From Methylobacterium oryzihabitans (lineage in GTDB: Bacteria > Pseudomonadota > Alphaproteobacteria > Rhizobiales > Beijerinckiaceae), in contig NZ_SACP01000002.1 of NCBI RefSeq assembly GCF_004004555.2, forward strand, positions 124,001-188,000: DNA of 64,000 bases, written 5' to 3'. The position numbers were made by a program, and so were the translations under genes. How positions within the stretch are numbered: position 1 is the first letter of the stretch; each line of letters begins with the position of its first letter. This document shows positions 9,288 to 17,488 of this stretch, one piece after another. Below the pieces are notes generated by a model. It was given only the letters and a program-made list of their open reading frames with translations. It searched no databases and was not told the DNA's origin.

Positions 9288-10307
9288 GTGACACCCGAAC
9301 TGGTGCTCCCCTTCGCCGGCGAGGAGCCGGCCTTCGCTGCCCGTCCGGTCTGGTGCGGCCGCGGCTCGACGGTGATCGGCCGCACCAGCATCGGGGTCCA
9401 GGCGTGGCTCGGCGACGACAGCGTCATCCGTGGCGACGGGCACGACATCGTCGTCGGCGACCGGTTCTGGCTCGGCGCTCGCTCGACCCTGCACATCGCC
9501 CACGACGTCTATCCCTGCATCGTCGGCGACCGGGTCACGGTCGGGCGCAACGCCGTGGTGCACGCCTGCACGATCGGCGACGACGGCGTGATCGAGGACG
9601 ATTGCGTCGTGCTCGACGGCTCGGTGGTCGGGGACGGGGTGCTGATCGAGGCCGGCAGCACGGTCTATCCGCGCACCACCCTGCCGGGCGGCTTCGCCTA
9701 TGCCGGCAGCCCGGCCCGGCCGGTGCGGCCGCTGGCGCCGGGCGAACTCGCCGAGCGGGCCGAGCGCCTGCGCGAGGCGGCGGCGCAGGACCTGCCGCGC
9801 CCGCCCGGCGACGCGCTGGCCCTCGAACCGGGCGTGTTCGTCGCCCGCACGGCGCGGCTGCACGGCCGGATCGCCCTGGAGCCGGGCAGCGGCGTGTTCT
9901 TCGGCTGCGACCTCGCGGCCGAAGTCGGCCCGATCGTCGTCGGAGCCGGCTCCAACGTGCAGGACAACACCGTGATCCGCACCCGCGGCAGCGGTCTGGT
10001 GATCGAGCGCGAGGTCACGATCGGCCACAACGTCCATCTCGGCGACGGCCGCATCGGCGCGCGCAGCCTGGTCGGCATGGGAGCGGTGCTCGCCCCCGAC
10101 ACGATCGTCGGTCCTGACGTGCTGGTCGCCGCCGGCACCGCCACCGATCCGGGCCAGGAACTCGAGAGCGGCTGGCTGTGGGGCGGGCGGCCGGCGCGGC
10201 GCATCGGCCGCCTCGACGGCGAGCGCCGGGCGATGATGCAGCGCACGATCGAGCAGTACGGCGCCTATGGCCGGACCTACCGCAAGGCGCAGGACGGCCC
10301 CGCCTGA
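9288..10307 (+). CDS. Tandem gamma-carbonic-anhydrase-like protein (two left-handed beta-helix domains)
   Basis: A 339-aa protein with two hexapeptide-repeat (left-handed beta-helix) halves, about residues 22-155 and 185-320, each like a gamma-carbonic anhydrase/YrdA subunit. Compared with archaeal Cam, half 1 keeps Arg59 and Asp61 (R48, D50), His81 (H69) and His122 (H92), but His117 is Arg87. Half 2 keeps Gln75/Asp76 (Q225, D226) and His117 (H247), but His81 is R231 and His122 is G252. Neither half has a full zinc site alone. The start is GTG at 9288 with GGAG 6 nt upstream. It diverges from moaE. It may be a fused pseudo-oligomeric enzyme, or a structural or acyl-transferase-like protein. 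Confidence 0.82.
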   Translation: MTPELVLPFAGEEPAFAARPVWCGRGSTVIGRTSIGVQAWLGDDSVIRGDGHDIVVGDRFWLGARSTLHIAHDVYPCIVGDRVTVGRNAVVHACTIGDDGVIEDDCVVLDGSVVGDGVLIEAGSTVYPRTTLPGGFAYAGSPARPVRPLAPGELAERAERLREAAAQDLPRPPGDALALEPGVFVARTARLHGRIALEPGSGVFFGCDLAAEVGPIVVGAGSNVQDNTVIRTRGSGLVIEREVTIGHNVHLGDGRIGARSLVGMGAVLAPDTIVGPDVLVAAGTATDPGQELESGWLWGGRPARRIGRLDGERRAMMQRTIEQYGAYGRTYRKAQDGPA

Positions 10308-10340
10308 CCAGCGACACCGCTTGACCGGAGGCGGTCCGAC

Positions 10341-10360
10341 TCTGTACCGATCGGTACAGA
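10341..10360. promoter_or_regulatory. Perfect 20-bp palindrome, probable TetR operator
   Basis: TCTGTACCGATCGGTACAGA is its own reverse complement over all 20 bases. TTGACC at 10321-10326 could be a -35 element, which would put the -10 inside the palindrome, so a bound repressor would block RNA polymerase. A TetR gene is the second gene of the transcription unit that starts here. Confidence 0.75.
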
Positions 10361-10377
10361 CGATGCCGGAGCCGCCG

Positions 10378-10851
10378 ATGTCCGAGAGCCGCCCTCCCCT
10401 GCCGCCGTTCACCCGCGAGACCGCGATCCGGAAGGTCCGCGCCGCCGAGGACGCCTGGAACCGGCGCGACCCGGCCCGGGTCGCCCTCGCCTACACGCCG
10501 GACAGCCGCTGGCGGAACCGCTCGGAGTTCGTCTCCGGCCGCGACGCCATCGTGGCGTTCCTGACCGCCAAGTGGCAGCGCGAGCACGAGTACCGGCTCA
10601 TCAAGGAGTTGTGGGCCTTCACCGACGACCGCATCGCGGTGCGGTTCGCCTACGAGTTCCACGACGGGGCCGGGCAGTTCTTCCGGGCCTACGGCAACGA
10701 GAACTGGTGGTTCGACGAGAACGGCCTGATGCGCGAGCGCCATGCCAGCATCAACGACGTCGCGATCGCGCCCGCCGACCGGCTGTTCCACTGGGACCGC
10801 GCCGACATTCGGCCGGTGGATCACCCGGGCCTCACCGACCTCGGCCTGTGA
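10378..10851 (+). CDS. SnoaL-like protein, DUF1348 family
   Basis: A 157-aa NTF2/SnoaL-fold protein. The conserved DUF1348 core is visible: [33 protein letters not shown], and the aromatic run [13 protein letters not shown]. Proteins of this family form small cone-shaped alpha+beta dimers that bind hydrophobic ligands; no reaction is established. The ATG at 10378 has GGAG 6 nt ahead; an ATG at 10363 touching the operator is the alternative. Its stop overlaps the GTG of the TetR gene (GTGA), so both are made together under the palindromic operator. Confidence 0.85.
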   Translation: MSESRPPLPPFTRETAIRKVRAAEDAWNRRDPARVALAYTPDSRWRNRSEFVSGRDAIVAFLTAKWQREHEYRLIKELWAFTDDRIAVRFAYEFHDGAGQFFRAYGNENWWFDENGLMRERHASINDVAIAPADRLFHWDRADIRPVDHPGLTDLGL

Positions 10852-11402
10852 CGGGGCCGTCCGGCCGGGCGGCGGCCGTCGCGGTCCTGGCCGAGGTGTT
10901 TCGCGAGCGCGGCTACGAGGGGGCGAGCCTCGCCCTCATCGGCGCCCGCACCGGGCTCGGCAAGGGCAGCCTCTACCACCTGTTTCCCGGCGGCAAGGCC
11001 GAGATGGCGGCGGCGGTGCTCGCCGAGATCCGGGAATGGTTCGAGGCCGCGGTGTTCGCCCCCCTGCGCGGCGGAGACCCGGCGGACGGGATCCGCACCA
11101 TGCTGGCGCAGGTGCGGGCCTACTTCCGGTCCGGGCGCCGAATGTGCCTCGTCGGGATCCTGGCCCTCACCGGCGAACGCGATCTGTTTGCCGGCGAAAT
11201 AGCCGGCTATTTTTCAGAATGGCGCACGGCGCTGGCGGATGCGCTGCGGCGTGCCGGGCACGGACGCGAGGCGGACGGCCTGTCAGAGCACTGCCTTACG
11301 GCGGTCCAGGGCGCCCTGGTGCTGGCCCGCGCCCTCGACGACCCGGCGGTGTTCGAGCGCGCGCTCGCGGCCTGGGAGCAGCGTCTGCTGCCGGAGGTCT
11401 AG
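10848..11402 (+). CDS. TetR/AcrR family transcriptional regulator
   Basis: A 184-aa repressor. The N-terminal helix-turn-helix is visible as [20 protein letters not shown] followed by [17 protein letters not shown], with the classic GSLYHLF. The C-terminal half is a helical ligand-binding domain containing a Cys ([11 protein letters not shown]) that might sense electrophiles. The start is GTG at 10848, overlapping the stop of the DUF1348 gene. The layout (palindrome, DUF1348, tetR) suggests self-repression of a two-gene operon. The inducer is unknown. The gene converges on an FMN reductase gene, which could be a further target. Confidence 0.9.
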   Translation: MTGPSGRAAAVAVLAEVFRERGYEGASLALIGARTGLGKGSLYHLFPGGKAEMAAAVLAEIREWFEAAVFAPLRGGDPADGIRTMLAQVRAYFRSGRRMCLVGILALTGERDLFAGEIAGYFSEWRTALADALRRAGHGREADGLSEHCLTAVQGALVLARALDDPAVFERALAAWEQRLLPEV

Positions 11403-11409
11403 AGCCGGC

Positions 11410-11997
11410 TCACAGCCGCGCGGCCGCGGGTTCGTCGCGGGTGTCGCGGGCCCGCCGCATCGCGTCGGCGGCGTCGAGGAGGTGGACCAGTTCGGTCGCG
11501 GCGGCGGTCACCCGCTCGGCGACGCGCGGGTCGGTGACGGCGCCGTCCTGGATCTCGTCCTCGCCGGCATAGACCGCGGTCGCGGCGACGTGGGCGGTGA
11601 AGAAGCCGAACAGCGGCCGGAGCTGGTGCTCGACCATCAGGGCGTGGCGCGGCCCGCCGCCGGTCGCGGCGATCGCCACCGGCTTGCCGGCGAGCGCCTC
11701 GGGCGCCAGGAAGTCGATCACGTGCTTGAACAGCCCGGCATAGGAGCCCTTGTAGACCGGCGAGGCGACGATGAGCGCGTCGGCCCCCTCGATCGCCTCG
11801 ATGATCCGCTGGGCCGGCAGCGGCAGCGCGTCGCGGGTGGTGGCCCCGAGGCCCTGGCCGGCATCGACGAGGTCGAACACCCGCAGATCCACCCGGCGCT
11901 GGCGCGCGACCTCGGCGGCGATGGCCTCGACCAGGACCCGGGTGCGGGAGGGCCGGCCGGCATTGCCCGAGAAGGCGACGATGCGGGGAAGAGTCAC
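11410..11997 (-). CDS. NADPH-dependent FMN reductase family protein
   Basis: A 195-aa flavodoxin-fold reductase. FSGNAGRPSRTRVLV binds the FMN phosphate, SPVYKGSYAGLFKHVIDFL is the flavin-side loop, and ATGGGPRHALMVEHQLRPLF is typical of the SsuE/MsuE branch, which supplies reduced FMN to two-component monooxygenases. The start is GTG at 11997 with CCGGAGA upstream. No alkanesulfonate monooxygenase genes lie nearby, so its partner is unknown. It is followed by a HAD gene on the same strand, upstream by 153 bp. Confidence 0.85.
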   Translation of the reverse strand: MTLPRIVAFSGNAGRPSRTRVLVEAIAAEVARQRRVDLRVFDLVDAGQGLGATTRDALPLPAQRIIEAIEGADALIVASPVYKGSYAGLFKHVIDFLAPEALAGKPVAIAATGGGPRHALMVEHQLRPLFGFFTAHVAATAVYAGEDEIQDGAVTDPRVAERVTAAATELVHLLDAADAMRRARDTRDEPAAARL

Positions 11998-12149
11998 GGC
12001 CTGTCTCCGGTTACGCCCGCGGGGGCCCGCCGGACGCACGATCCGGCGCCGGACGGGCCCGGATCCCGGGAGATGCGGCGCGGGTCCGGTGAAGTCAATG
12101 AGGGGTCCGGGCGGCGACCGCCCGGATGGGGAACGAAGCGTTGCCGCTG

Positions 12150-12842
12150 TCACGCCGCTTCGGCGAGGGTGCCGAGCAGGGCCGGCAGCCGGCGGAAATC
12201 GTCGAAGACCAGGGCGGCGCCGGCGGCGAGCAGGTCCGCGCCGGCGCGGTCGTGCTGCCAGTGGCCGCCTCCGGCGAAGCCGAGCACCCGCATCCCGGCG
12301 CCCCGGGCCGCGGTGACGCCGGGCACGCTGTCCTCGACCACGACGCAGGCGCCCGGCTCCGCCCCCATCCGGTCGGCGGCGTACAGGAAGAGATCGGGGA
12401 AGGGCTTGCCGCGCGCGACCATGGTCGAGCTGAACACGTGGTCGCCGAACAGCGGCAGCAGCCCGGTCAGGGTCAGGGCGTGGCGCAGGCGGGCCGGGTC
12501 GCTGCTGGAGGCGACGCAGCGCCGCTGCGGCAGGTCGGCCAGCACCTCGGCGACGCCGGCGATCGCCCGCAGCTCGGCCTCGAACGCCCGCAGGGTGTCG
12601 GCCCGGACCGCGTCGACGAAGCCCTCCGGCGTCGCGACGCCGTAATCCGCGGCGATATGCGCCATGATCGAGGTCATGCTGGTGCCGGTGAAGCGCCGCG
12701 CCACGGTGGCGAGGTCGATCGGCACCCCGATCCGCACGAGGTTGTCGGTCAGGCGCGCGAGGCTGATCGGCTCGCTGTCGATCAGCACGCCGTCGCAATC
12801 GAAGATGATGAGGTCCGGGCCGCCGCCCACGCCGTCCGCCAT
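12150..12842 (-). CDS. HAD-superfamily phosphatase/phosphoglucomutase-like hydrolase
   Basis: A 230-aa HAD subfamily IA enzyme. Motif I is FDCDGVLIDSEP with nucleophile Asp and acid/base Asp. Motif II is ASSSDPARL, motif III the Lys in ARGKPFPDLFLYAA, motif IV VVEDSVPGV. The helical cap fits the beta-phosphoglucomutase/phosphoglycolate-phosphatase group. The substrate is not clear. The ATG at 12842 was chosen because the residues upstream do not look like the family. It is likely a stand-alone transcript. Confidence 0.88.
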   Translation of the reverse strand: MADGVGGGPDLIIFDCDGVLIDSEPISLARLTDNLVRIGVPIDLATVARRFTGTSMTSIMAHIAADYGVATPEGFVDAVRADTLRAFEAELRAIAGVAEVLADLPQRRCVASSSDPARLRHALTLTGLLPLFGDHVFSSTMVARGKPFPDLFLYAADRMGAEPGACVVVEDSVPGVTAARGAGMRVLGFAGGGHWQHDRAGADLLAAGAALVFDDFRRLPALLGTLAEAA

Positions 12843-12955
12843 GCCGTCCAAGCCGCCCGCACTCGCGCTGTCCTGCGGGGCTCCTGGCACGGGCGCGGCG
12901 TCCGGATCAACCGGGCGCAGGGCCGCGCTTGCGGGCCCGTCCGCCCCTCTCTACT

Positions 12956-13087
12956 CATGCGAAATCCGATTGATTGCTTCAGGCGATCCCTGCGGGATCG
13001 CGTTCGCAATGCGGATTTCGGCTTCGCTCAAGCGCCGCGCGGGCTGGGGATACGGATCTCGGACGGAATCGTCCGAAATCAGTATCA
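12956..13087 (+). repeat. Dispersed palindromic repeat, copy A
   Basis: About 132 bp, beginning CATGCGAAATCCGATTGATT and ending near ATCGTCCGAAATCAGTATCAG. The interior has GGCTTCGCTCAAGCGCCGCGCGGGCTGG. The same order of blocks recurs at 21650, and in reverse at 37966 and 48861. It is non-coding and lies between genes. Confidence 0.8.
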
Positions 13088-13126
13088 GACGGGTGTGGCG
13101 CCGACAGCCGCGGACCGGAGTTGTGG

Positions 13127-13447
13127 ATGATCCGTTTCCTGAGCCGTTTCCTCGGGCTCCTGCTCCTCGCCGCCGGCTTCGTCGGCCTCGTCTATGACGG
13201 CGCCCGCTCGATCGCGAACAACACCGTCCTGGTGACCTCGGTCAACGACGTCGCGGTGGCGGTGCTGAAGGAACGGGCGGCGAGCCTCCAGACCCTGGCC
13301 GAAGGCGGCCAGCCGCTGCTGTGGAAGGTCCTCGGCGCCCCCCTGACGCTGTCGCCGGCCGCCCTCGTGGCGCTCGGCCTCGGCCTCGTCCTGCTGTGGC
13401 TCGGCCAGCCCGGCCGCCCCGGCATCGGGACGCTGGTGCGGCCCTGA
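13127..13447 (+). CDS. Small membrane protein of unknown function
   Basis: A 106-aa protein with two predicted membrane helices, at about residues 4-24 (FLSRFLGLLLLAAGFVGLVY) and 77-95 (LSPAALVALGLGLVLLWLG). A polar, probably periplasmic loop with NNTVLVTSVNDVAVAVLKER lies between. The start ATG at 13127 has CGGAG 6 nt ahead. Similar short proteins occur in related genomes; I do not recognise a named family. Its promoter must lie in or just after repeat copy A. Confidence 0.75.
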   Translation: MIRFLSRFLGLLLLAAGFVGLVYDGARSIANNTVLVTSVNDVAVAVLKERAASLQTLAEGGQPLLWKVLGAPLTLSPAALVALGLGLVLLWLGQPGRPGIGTLVRP

Positions 13448-13556
13448 CGGGACCGTGCGGCCCTGACGCAAATCCCGCGCCCTACAGAATCGCGCCCCGG
13501 CACCCCACATCCTGTCCGATCCCGACACGACACGACACGAGACACGGAGCGAGCCG

Positions 13557-14228
13557 ATGCTGTTCTTCCGCAAGCGCGCCGAGATGCCGAGCCCGGACCG
13601 GATCCTGCCCGGCCGCGCCACCCCGCTCCCCACCGCCGAGCGCCACTTCGTCAACGGCCGCCCGATCAAGGGTCCCTACCCGCCCGGCACCGAGACGGTG
13701 GTGTTCGGCCTCGGCTGCTTCTGGGGCGCCGAGCGCAAGTTCTGGCAGATCGGCGACGGCATCGTCGCCACGGCGGTCGGCTACGCCGCCGGCACGACGC
13801 CGAACCCGACCTACGAGGAGGTCTGCTCGGGCCTGACCGGCCACAACGAGGTGGTGCTGGTCGCCTACGACCCGGCGGTGCTGCCGTTCGGCGCGCTGCT
13901 CAAGACGTTCTGGGAGAGCCACGACCCGACCCAGGGCATGCGCCAGGGCAACGACGTCGGCACGCAGTATCGCTCCGGCCTCTACCTGCCCGACGGCGAT
14001 CCCCGCCGCGCCGAGGCGGAGGCCTCCCGCGGCGCCTATGCCGAGGCCCTGCGCGCCCGCGGCTACGGCCCGATCACGACCGAGATCCGCGATCCCGGCC
14101 CGTTCTACTTCGCCGAGGACTACCATCAGCAGTACCTCGCGAAGAACCCCGGCGGCTATTGCGGGCTCGGCGGCACCGGCGTGTCGTGCCCGGTCGGGAC
14201 CGGGGTCGGGGCGCAGGCGGCGGAGTAG
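13557..14228 (+). CDS. msrA: Peptide-methionine (S)-S-oxide reductase MsrA
   Basis: A 223-aa repair enzyme that reduces the S-epimer of methionine sulfoxide. The catalytic Cys is in [15 protein letters not shown]. The substrate pocket residues are in [25 protein letters not shown] and [20 protein letters not shown]-terminal [13 protein letters not shown] supplies resolving cysteines. Before the core is an N-terminal extension of about 45 residues with no export signal, so it should be cytoplasmic. The ATG at 13557 follows CGGAGCGAG. It is followed by a GC-rich hairpin and repeat copy B. Confidence 0.93.
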   Translation: MLFFRKRAEMPSPDRILPGRATPLPTAERHFVNGRPIKGPYPPGTETVVFGLGCFWGAERKFWQIGDGIVATAVGYAAGTTPNPTYEEVCSGLTGHNEVVLVAYDPAVLPFGALLKTFWESHDPTQGMRQGNDVGTQYRSGLYLPDGDPRRAEAEASRGAYAEALRARGYGPITTEIRDPGPFYFAEDYHQQYLAKNPGGYCGLGGTGVSCPVGTGVGAQAAE

Positions 14229-14242
14229 GCAAAGCACGACGC

Positions 14243-14273
14243 CGACCCTCCCCCGCGGAGGGGGGAGGGGTCG
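14243..14273. terminator. GC-rich hairpin after msrA
   Basis: CGACCCTCCCCC and GGGGGAGGGGTCG form a strong stem with a short loop. There is no U-tract, so it is a terminator or 3'-protecting hairpin. The same CCCTCCCCC/GGGGGAGGG motif recurs at 30891 and 31089. Confidence 0.5.
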
Positions 14274-14287
14274 GGCGTGCGTCGTTG

Positions 14288-14382
14288 TCATACGAAATCC
14301 CAATAATCCATTCAGCGTGGCATTTGCCCTTCGCTGTGGTCGTCTGCGGCTAAGCTGAACGAATCGTCCGAAATTCGTATTA
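14288..14382 (+). repeat. Dispersed palindromic repeat, copy B (different interior)
   Basis: It begins TCATACGAAATCC and ends GAATCGTCCGAAATTCGTATTA, the same termini as copies A, D and E, but the middle 50 bp is different and AT-richer. It lies between convergent msrA and the antitoxin gene. Confidence 0.65.
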
Positions 14383-14397
14383 GACCGAGAATCAGTC

Positions 14398-14667
14398 TCA
14401 CGCCTCGAACGAGGACAGCCCAAGAACCTCTTCCGATAACGGCGCGTCGAAGTCGGCAGGCAGATCCTGCACGATGCGGGCGATACCGTGTCGGCTCTTG
14501 AAGCGTTCGACGGCCTCGAAGTCGAGCCCGCGCCGGGCACGGCGATGTGGAACAAGGTCTATCACCGGGTGACCATCGCGCGTCACCACGACGGTCTCAC
14601 CCTCTTCCGCCCGTCGGGCGAGTTCGGCGAAGCGGCGCTCCGCCTCCTGAATCGGCACTTCGGTCAT
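14398..14667 (-). CDS. Phd/YefM-type antitoxin, no toxin visible
   Basis: An 89-aa protein with the Phd/YefM fold: VPIQEAERRFAELARRAEEG binds DNA as a dimer, and ETVVVTRDGHPVIDLVPHR is the signature beta-hairpin. The C-terminus (ADFDAPLSEEVLGL) would normally wrap a toxin. In a type II pair the toxin gene follows directly, but downstream here is only repeat copy B. It lies 61 bp after mepA on the same strand and could be cotranscribed. It may be a leftover antitoxin, a DNA-binding regulator, or an anti-addiction module. Confidence 0.85.
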   Translation of the reverse strand: MTEVPIQEAERRFAELARRAEEGETVVVTRDGHPVIDLVPHRRARRGLDFEAVERFKSRHGIARIVQDLPADFDAPLSEEVLGLSSFEA

Positions 14668-14728
14668 GTGCCAACACTGCCTCGGCGGAGATGCCGAAGC
14701 AATCCGGCCGTCCCCATGACGCTTCCAC

Positions 14729-15649
14729 TCACCGCGCCTTCAGCACCGTCCGGCAGGCGTCGGGCAGGCCCGCCATCGTCATCGGCGGGCGCGGCTTGCC
14801 GGGCGGGCCGGGGCGGGGATTGAGCACCGCGTCGCTGAACCAGTAGTCGAGTTCGCCGCCGCAGCCGTCGCCGGTCGGCGGCGGGTCCTGGTCCTTGCAG
14901 GCGTGCTCGCCGGCCGGGCAGTCGAGGCGGATGTGGAAGTGGTAGTTGTGGCCGTACATCGGCCGCACCTTGGTCAGCCAGCCGCGGTCGCCGCCGGCCT
15001 CGCGGCACAGGGCGAGCTTGATCGCCGGGTTGACGAAGATCCGGGCGACCTCGGATTCCTTCGCCACCATGCGGATCAGCCGCAGGTGCGCCGGCTGCCA
15101 GACCGCGGGGTCGATGTCGCGGCGGTCGGCGCGCACGACGTTCGTCGCCGACATCTCCTCGCGCTCGGCCCGGGTCAGGCGCCGGTCGGGCATCGGGGTG
15201 AGCCAGACGTCGGCGTCGAGGCCGAGCTGGTGCGAGGCGTGGCCGGTCAGCATCGGCCCGCCGCGCGGCTGCGACATGTCGCCGACGAGCAGGCCCGGCC
15301 AGCCGGCGCGCTCCGGTGCCTTCGCGGCGATGCGCTCGAGGAACGCCACGAGGCGCGGATGGCCCCACATCCGGTTGCGCGACAGCCGCATCACCTGCCA
15401 GTTGGCGCCGTCCACCGGCAGCGCCTCGGCCCCGGCGACGCAGCCGCGGGCGTAGGAGCCGATCGCCTGCGGCGCCAGCGCCGCCGGCGTGACGGCGCGC
15501 CCGAACAGCGCCTTGGCGGGGGTCGCGGGATCGTCGGGGTTGGCGAGCGGCGGCAGGGGTTTGGGGGTGAGGGTGCCGCGATCCTGGGCATGCGCGGCGG
15601 AGCCGGCGAGGACGGCGAGGACGGCGAGGGCGGAGGCGCGAATCGGCAT
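14729..15649 (-). CDS. mepA: Penicillin-insensitive murein endopeptidase MepA
   Basis: A 306-aa periplasmic LAS metallopeptidase that cuts D-Ala-meso-DAP cross-links in peptidoglycan. It has a Sec signal (LAVLAVLAGSAAHA, cut around residue 21). The zinc ligands are in MLTGHASHQLGLDADVW (H and D) and YGHNYHFHIRL (HxH). Several cysteines match the disulfides of the E. coli enzyme. The ATG at 15649 begins the signal peptide. It is divergent from a PRC-barrel gene. Confidence 0.93.
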   Translation of the reverse strand: MPIRASALAVLAVLAGSAAHAQDRGTLTPKPLPPLANPDDPATPAKALFGRAVTPAALAPQAIGSYARGCVAGAEALPVDGANWQVMRLSRNRMWGHPRLVAFLERIAAKAPERAGWPGLLVGDMSQPRGGPMLTGHASHQLGLDADVWLTPMPDRRLTRAEREEMSATNVVRADRRDIDPAVWQPAHLRLIRMVAKESEVARIFVNPAIKLALCREAGGDRGWLTKVRPMYGHNYHFHIRLDCPAGEHACKDQDPPPTGDGCGGELDYWFSDAVLNPRPGPPGKPRPPMTMAGLPDACRTVLKAR

Positions 15650-15704
15650 GGGGGGACGCTAGCCGTCCTGCGCCGCTCAGGGAACCGGCTGCGGCCTCGC
15701 CGGC

Positions 15705-15730
15705 GGAACAGCGGCGGCCGGGGCGGCGTT
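15705..15730 (+). promoter_or_regulatory. EcfG-type (general stress) promoter for PRC-barrel gene
   Basis: GGAAC at 15705-15709, 17 nt, then CGTT at 15727-15730. This matches the published alphaproteobacterial EcfG/PhyR consensus GGAAC-N17-CGTT. It is about 34 nt upstream of the start codon at 15764. Confidence 0.65.
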
Positions 15731-15763
15731 TCCCGGGCGGAAACCATCCAGGGAGTGACTGCG

Positions 15764-16177
15764 ATGACCACCGTCGCGCCGACCGCCAGCGACCGCTCCG
15801 ACATGGGGAGCACCACCACCAACGAGACCAGCGCGCTGATCGCCAGCGACCGGGTCGAGGGCACCGCCGTTCGCAACCCTAACGGCGACGGCATCGGCCG
15901 CATCGAGCGGCTGATGATCGAGAAGGCCACCGGTAAGGTCGCCTACGCGGTGATGAGCTTCGGCGGCTTCCTCGGCATGGGCGAGAGCTACTACACGGTT
16001 CCGTGGAGCGCGCTCCGCTTCAAGCCGGAACTCGACGCCTACGAGGTCGCGATCACCGAGGACCAGCTCCGCGCCTCGCCCCCGACCTCGGCCGAGGGAC
16101 GCGACCCGTCCTACGACCGCGCCTGGGAGGAGCACGTCCACCGCTACTACAACGCGACGCCGTACTGGAGCATCTGA
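15764..16177 (+). CDS. PRC-barrel domain protein
   Basis: A 137-aa single PRC-barrel protein. The conserved run is LIASDRVEGTAVRNPNG, GRIERLMIEK.TGKVAYAV, and SFGGFLGMGESYYTVPWSAL. In the alphaproteobacteria such free PRC-barrel proteins are abundant under general stress and often sit at the membrane or envelope; a molecular role is not established. A near-identical layout is found in the paralogue at 25737, also behind an EcfG-like promoter. The ATG at 15764 has GGGAG upstream. The C-terminus ends YYNATPYWSI. Confidence 0.88.
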   Translation: MTTVAPTASDRSDMGSTTTNETSALIASDRVEGTAVRNPNGDGIGRIERLMIEKATGKVAYAVMSFGGFLGMGESYYTVPWSALRFKPELDAYEVAITEDQLRASPPTSAEGRDPSYDRAWEEHVHRYYNATPYWSI

Positions 16178-16182
16178 ACCGG

Positions 16183-16521
16183 CTACTTCGGCGCCGGGTC
16201 GCGCGGCAGGCTCCAGCGGCAGACGAGGCTGTCCTTCAGCTTCAGGCAATCGTAGGAGGTGCCGCCGATCACCACCCGGTCGGCGGTGCCCTCGATCCGG
16301 TCCAGGGGCGTGCGGCTGCAACCGAGATGATCGGCGTTGGGGTCGCCGAGGCGGGCCTTGATCTTCGCCGCCTCGCCGCCGGACTCGGTCATCAGGATGC
16401 GCAGGTTGGCGAGCGCGGCGCAGGTCACGACCGCGCGCTGCGCCTGCGGCCGGTCGGCCGCCGCCGGACCGGCGATCAGGGCCGCGGCCACCGCGCCGGC
16501 GATCGCCCGGCGGCCGGTCAC
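16183..16521 (-). CDS. Small exported protein of unknown function
   Basis: A 112-aa protein with an N-terminal Sec signal (AIAGAVAAALIAGPAAA) and a mature part with four cysteines (VTCAAL, LGCSRT, SYDCLKL, SLVCRW), probably two disulfides in the periplasm. The start is GTG at 16521, overlapping the stop of the EVE-domain gene (GTGA), so it is coupled to it. No family recognised. Confidence 0.75.
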   Translation of the reverse strand: MTGRRAIAGAVAAALIAGPAAADRPQAQRAVVTCAALANLRILMTESGGEAAKIKARLGDPNADHLGCSRTPLDRIEGTADRVVIGGTSYDCLKLKDSLVCRWSLPRDPAPK

Positions 16522-16931
16522 AGGCCGCCCATCGCGCGCACCAGCGCCCATTCCTCCTCGGTGACCGGCTGGACCGAGAGTCGGGAGTTGGTCACCAGCA
16601 CCATCCCGGAGAGCCGCGGCTCGGCCTTGATCCGCTCCAGCGTCACCGGCCGCGGCAGCGCCTCAACGGCCTTGAGGTCGACCATGCCGAAGCGGCCGCT
16701 CTCGTCGGTGTGGTCGGGATAGTAGGTCCGGATCACCTCGACGATCCCGACCACCGCCTTGCCCTCGTTGGAATGGTAGAAGAAGCCCTGCTCGCCCAGC
16801 CGCATCGTCTTCAGGTTCTTGCGCGCGACGTGGTTGCGCACGCCGTTCCAGAACGTGCCGGCCGCGCCCGCCGCCGCCTGCTGGTCCCACGACCAGGTCG
16901 CCGGCTCGGACTTGTAGAGCCAGTACGCCAT
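16518..16931 (-). CDS. EVE-domain protein (YTH/PUA-like, modified-base binding fold)
   Basis: A 137-aa EVE protein. It opens MAYWLYKSEPATWSWDQQ, the family hallmark, followed by GTFWNGVRNHVARKNLKTM, GEQGFFYHS and VEVIRTYYPD. EVE domains are PUA-like and are thought to bind modified cytosines or other modified nucleic acids; stand-alone bacterial forms are of unclear function. The ATG at 16931 fits the family start. It leads a two-gene unit with an exported protein. Confidence 0.9.
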   Translation of the reverse strand: MAYWLYKSEPATWSWDQQAAAGAAGTFWNGVRNHVARKNLKTMRLGEQGFFYHSNEGKAVVGIVEVIRTYYPDHTDESGRFGMVDLKAVEALPRPVTLERIKAEPRLSGMVLVTNSRLSVQPVTEEEWALVRAMGGL

Positions 16932-17020
16932 TCCCTCGGTCCCCCTCGTCCCTCGCGGCCGCTTTCGCCCGGGGGCCGGTCGCTGTCCAGCCGTTCCCGT
17001 GCGGCAGGCCGCCCCACCCG

Positions 17021-17488
17021 CTACCCGCAGGCCCGCACCCAGAAGGCGAGGCTGTCGCGGTTCACCGGCCCGCCGGCCGCGCGGTTGCGCGCCGCCACCG
17101 CGTCGTGGAAGGCCCGCGCCTCGTCCGGACCGACGAGGTCGCGCAGGGACGCGAGGATGCGGGTGATGCGCAGGTGGTTGTGATCGTGCGCGACGAGCCA
17201 GTGGTCGGTCCCGGCGTAGAACCGCGCCATGCGGTCGCGCGCCGCCCGCAGGCCCGCCAGCGCCGCCGGGTCGGCGCGGATCGCCGCCGCCTGCGCGGGG
17301 TCGAGGACCGGGGCGCCGGGCACCGCCCGGCTCGCCTCCGGCAGGGGAAACAGCCACTGGACGAAGTCGTGCACCGCTTCGAGGCGGCGATCGTCGAAGG
17401 CCAGCACCTCGGCCAGCAGGCGCCCGCGGCCGTCGCGGCCGCGCCCGGCCAGGAAGGCGTGGATCGGCCCGGAATCCCTCGTGCTCAT
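17021..17488 (-). CDS. OGFr-type (opioid growth factor receptor-like) domain protein
   Basis: A 155-aa protein matching the OGFr_N domain, named after a vertebrate receptor but common in bacteria without known function. Markers are LEAVHDFVQWLFPLPEASRA, then RMARFYAG and HNHLRITRILASLRDL. It is soluble and helical. The ATG at 17488 overlaps the stop of the upstream EEP phosphatase gene (ATGA) and has GGAGG ahead, so the two are coupled. Confidence 0.85.
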   Translation of the reverse strand: MSTRDSGPIHAFLAGRGRDGRGRLLAEVLAFDDRRLEAVHDFVQWLFPLPEASRAVPGAPVLDPAQAAAIRADPAALAGLRAARDRMARFYAGTDHWLVAHDHNHLRITRILASLRDLVGPDEARAFHDAVAARNRAAGGPVNRDSLAFWVRACG

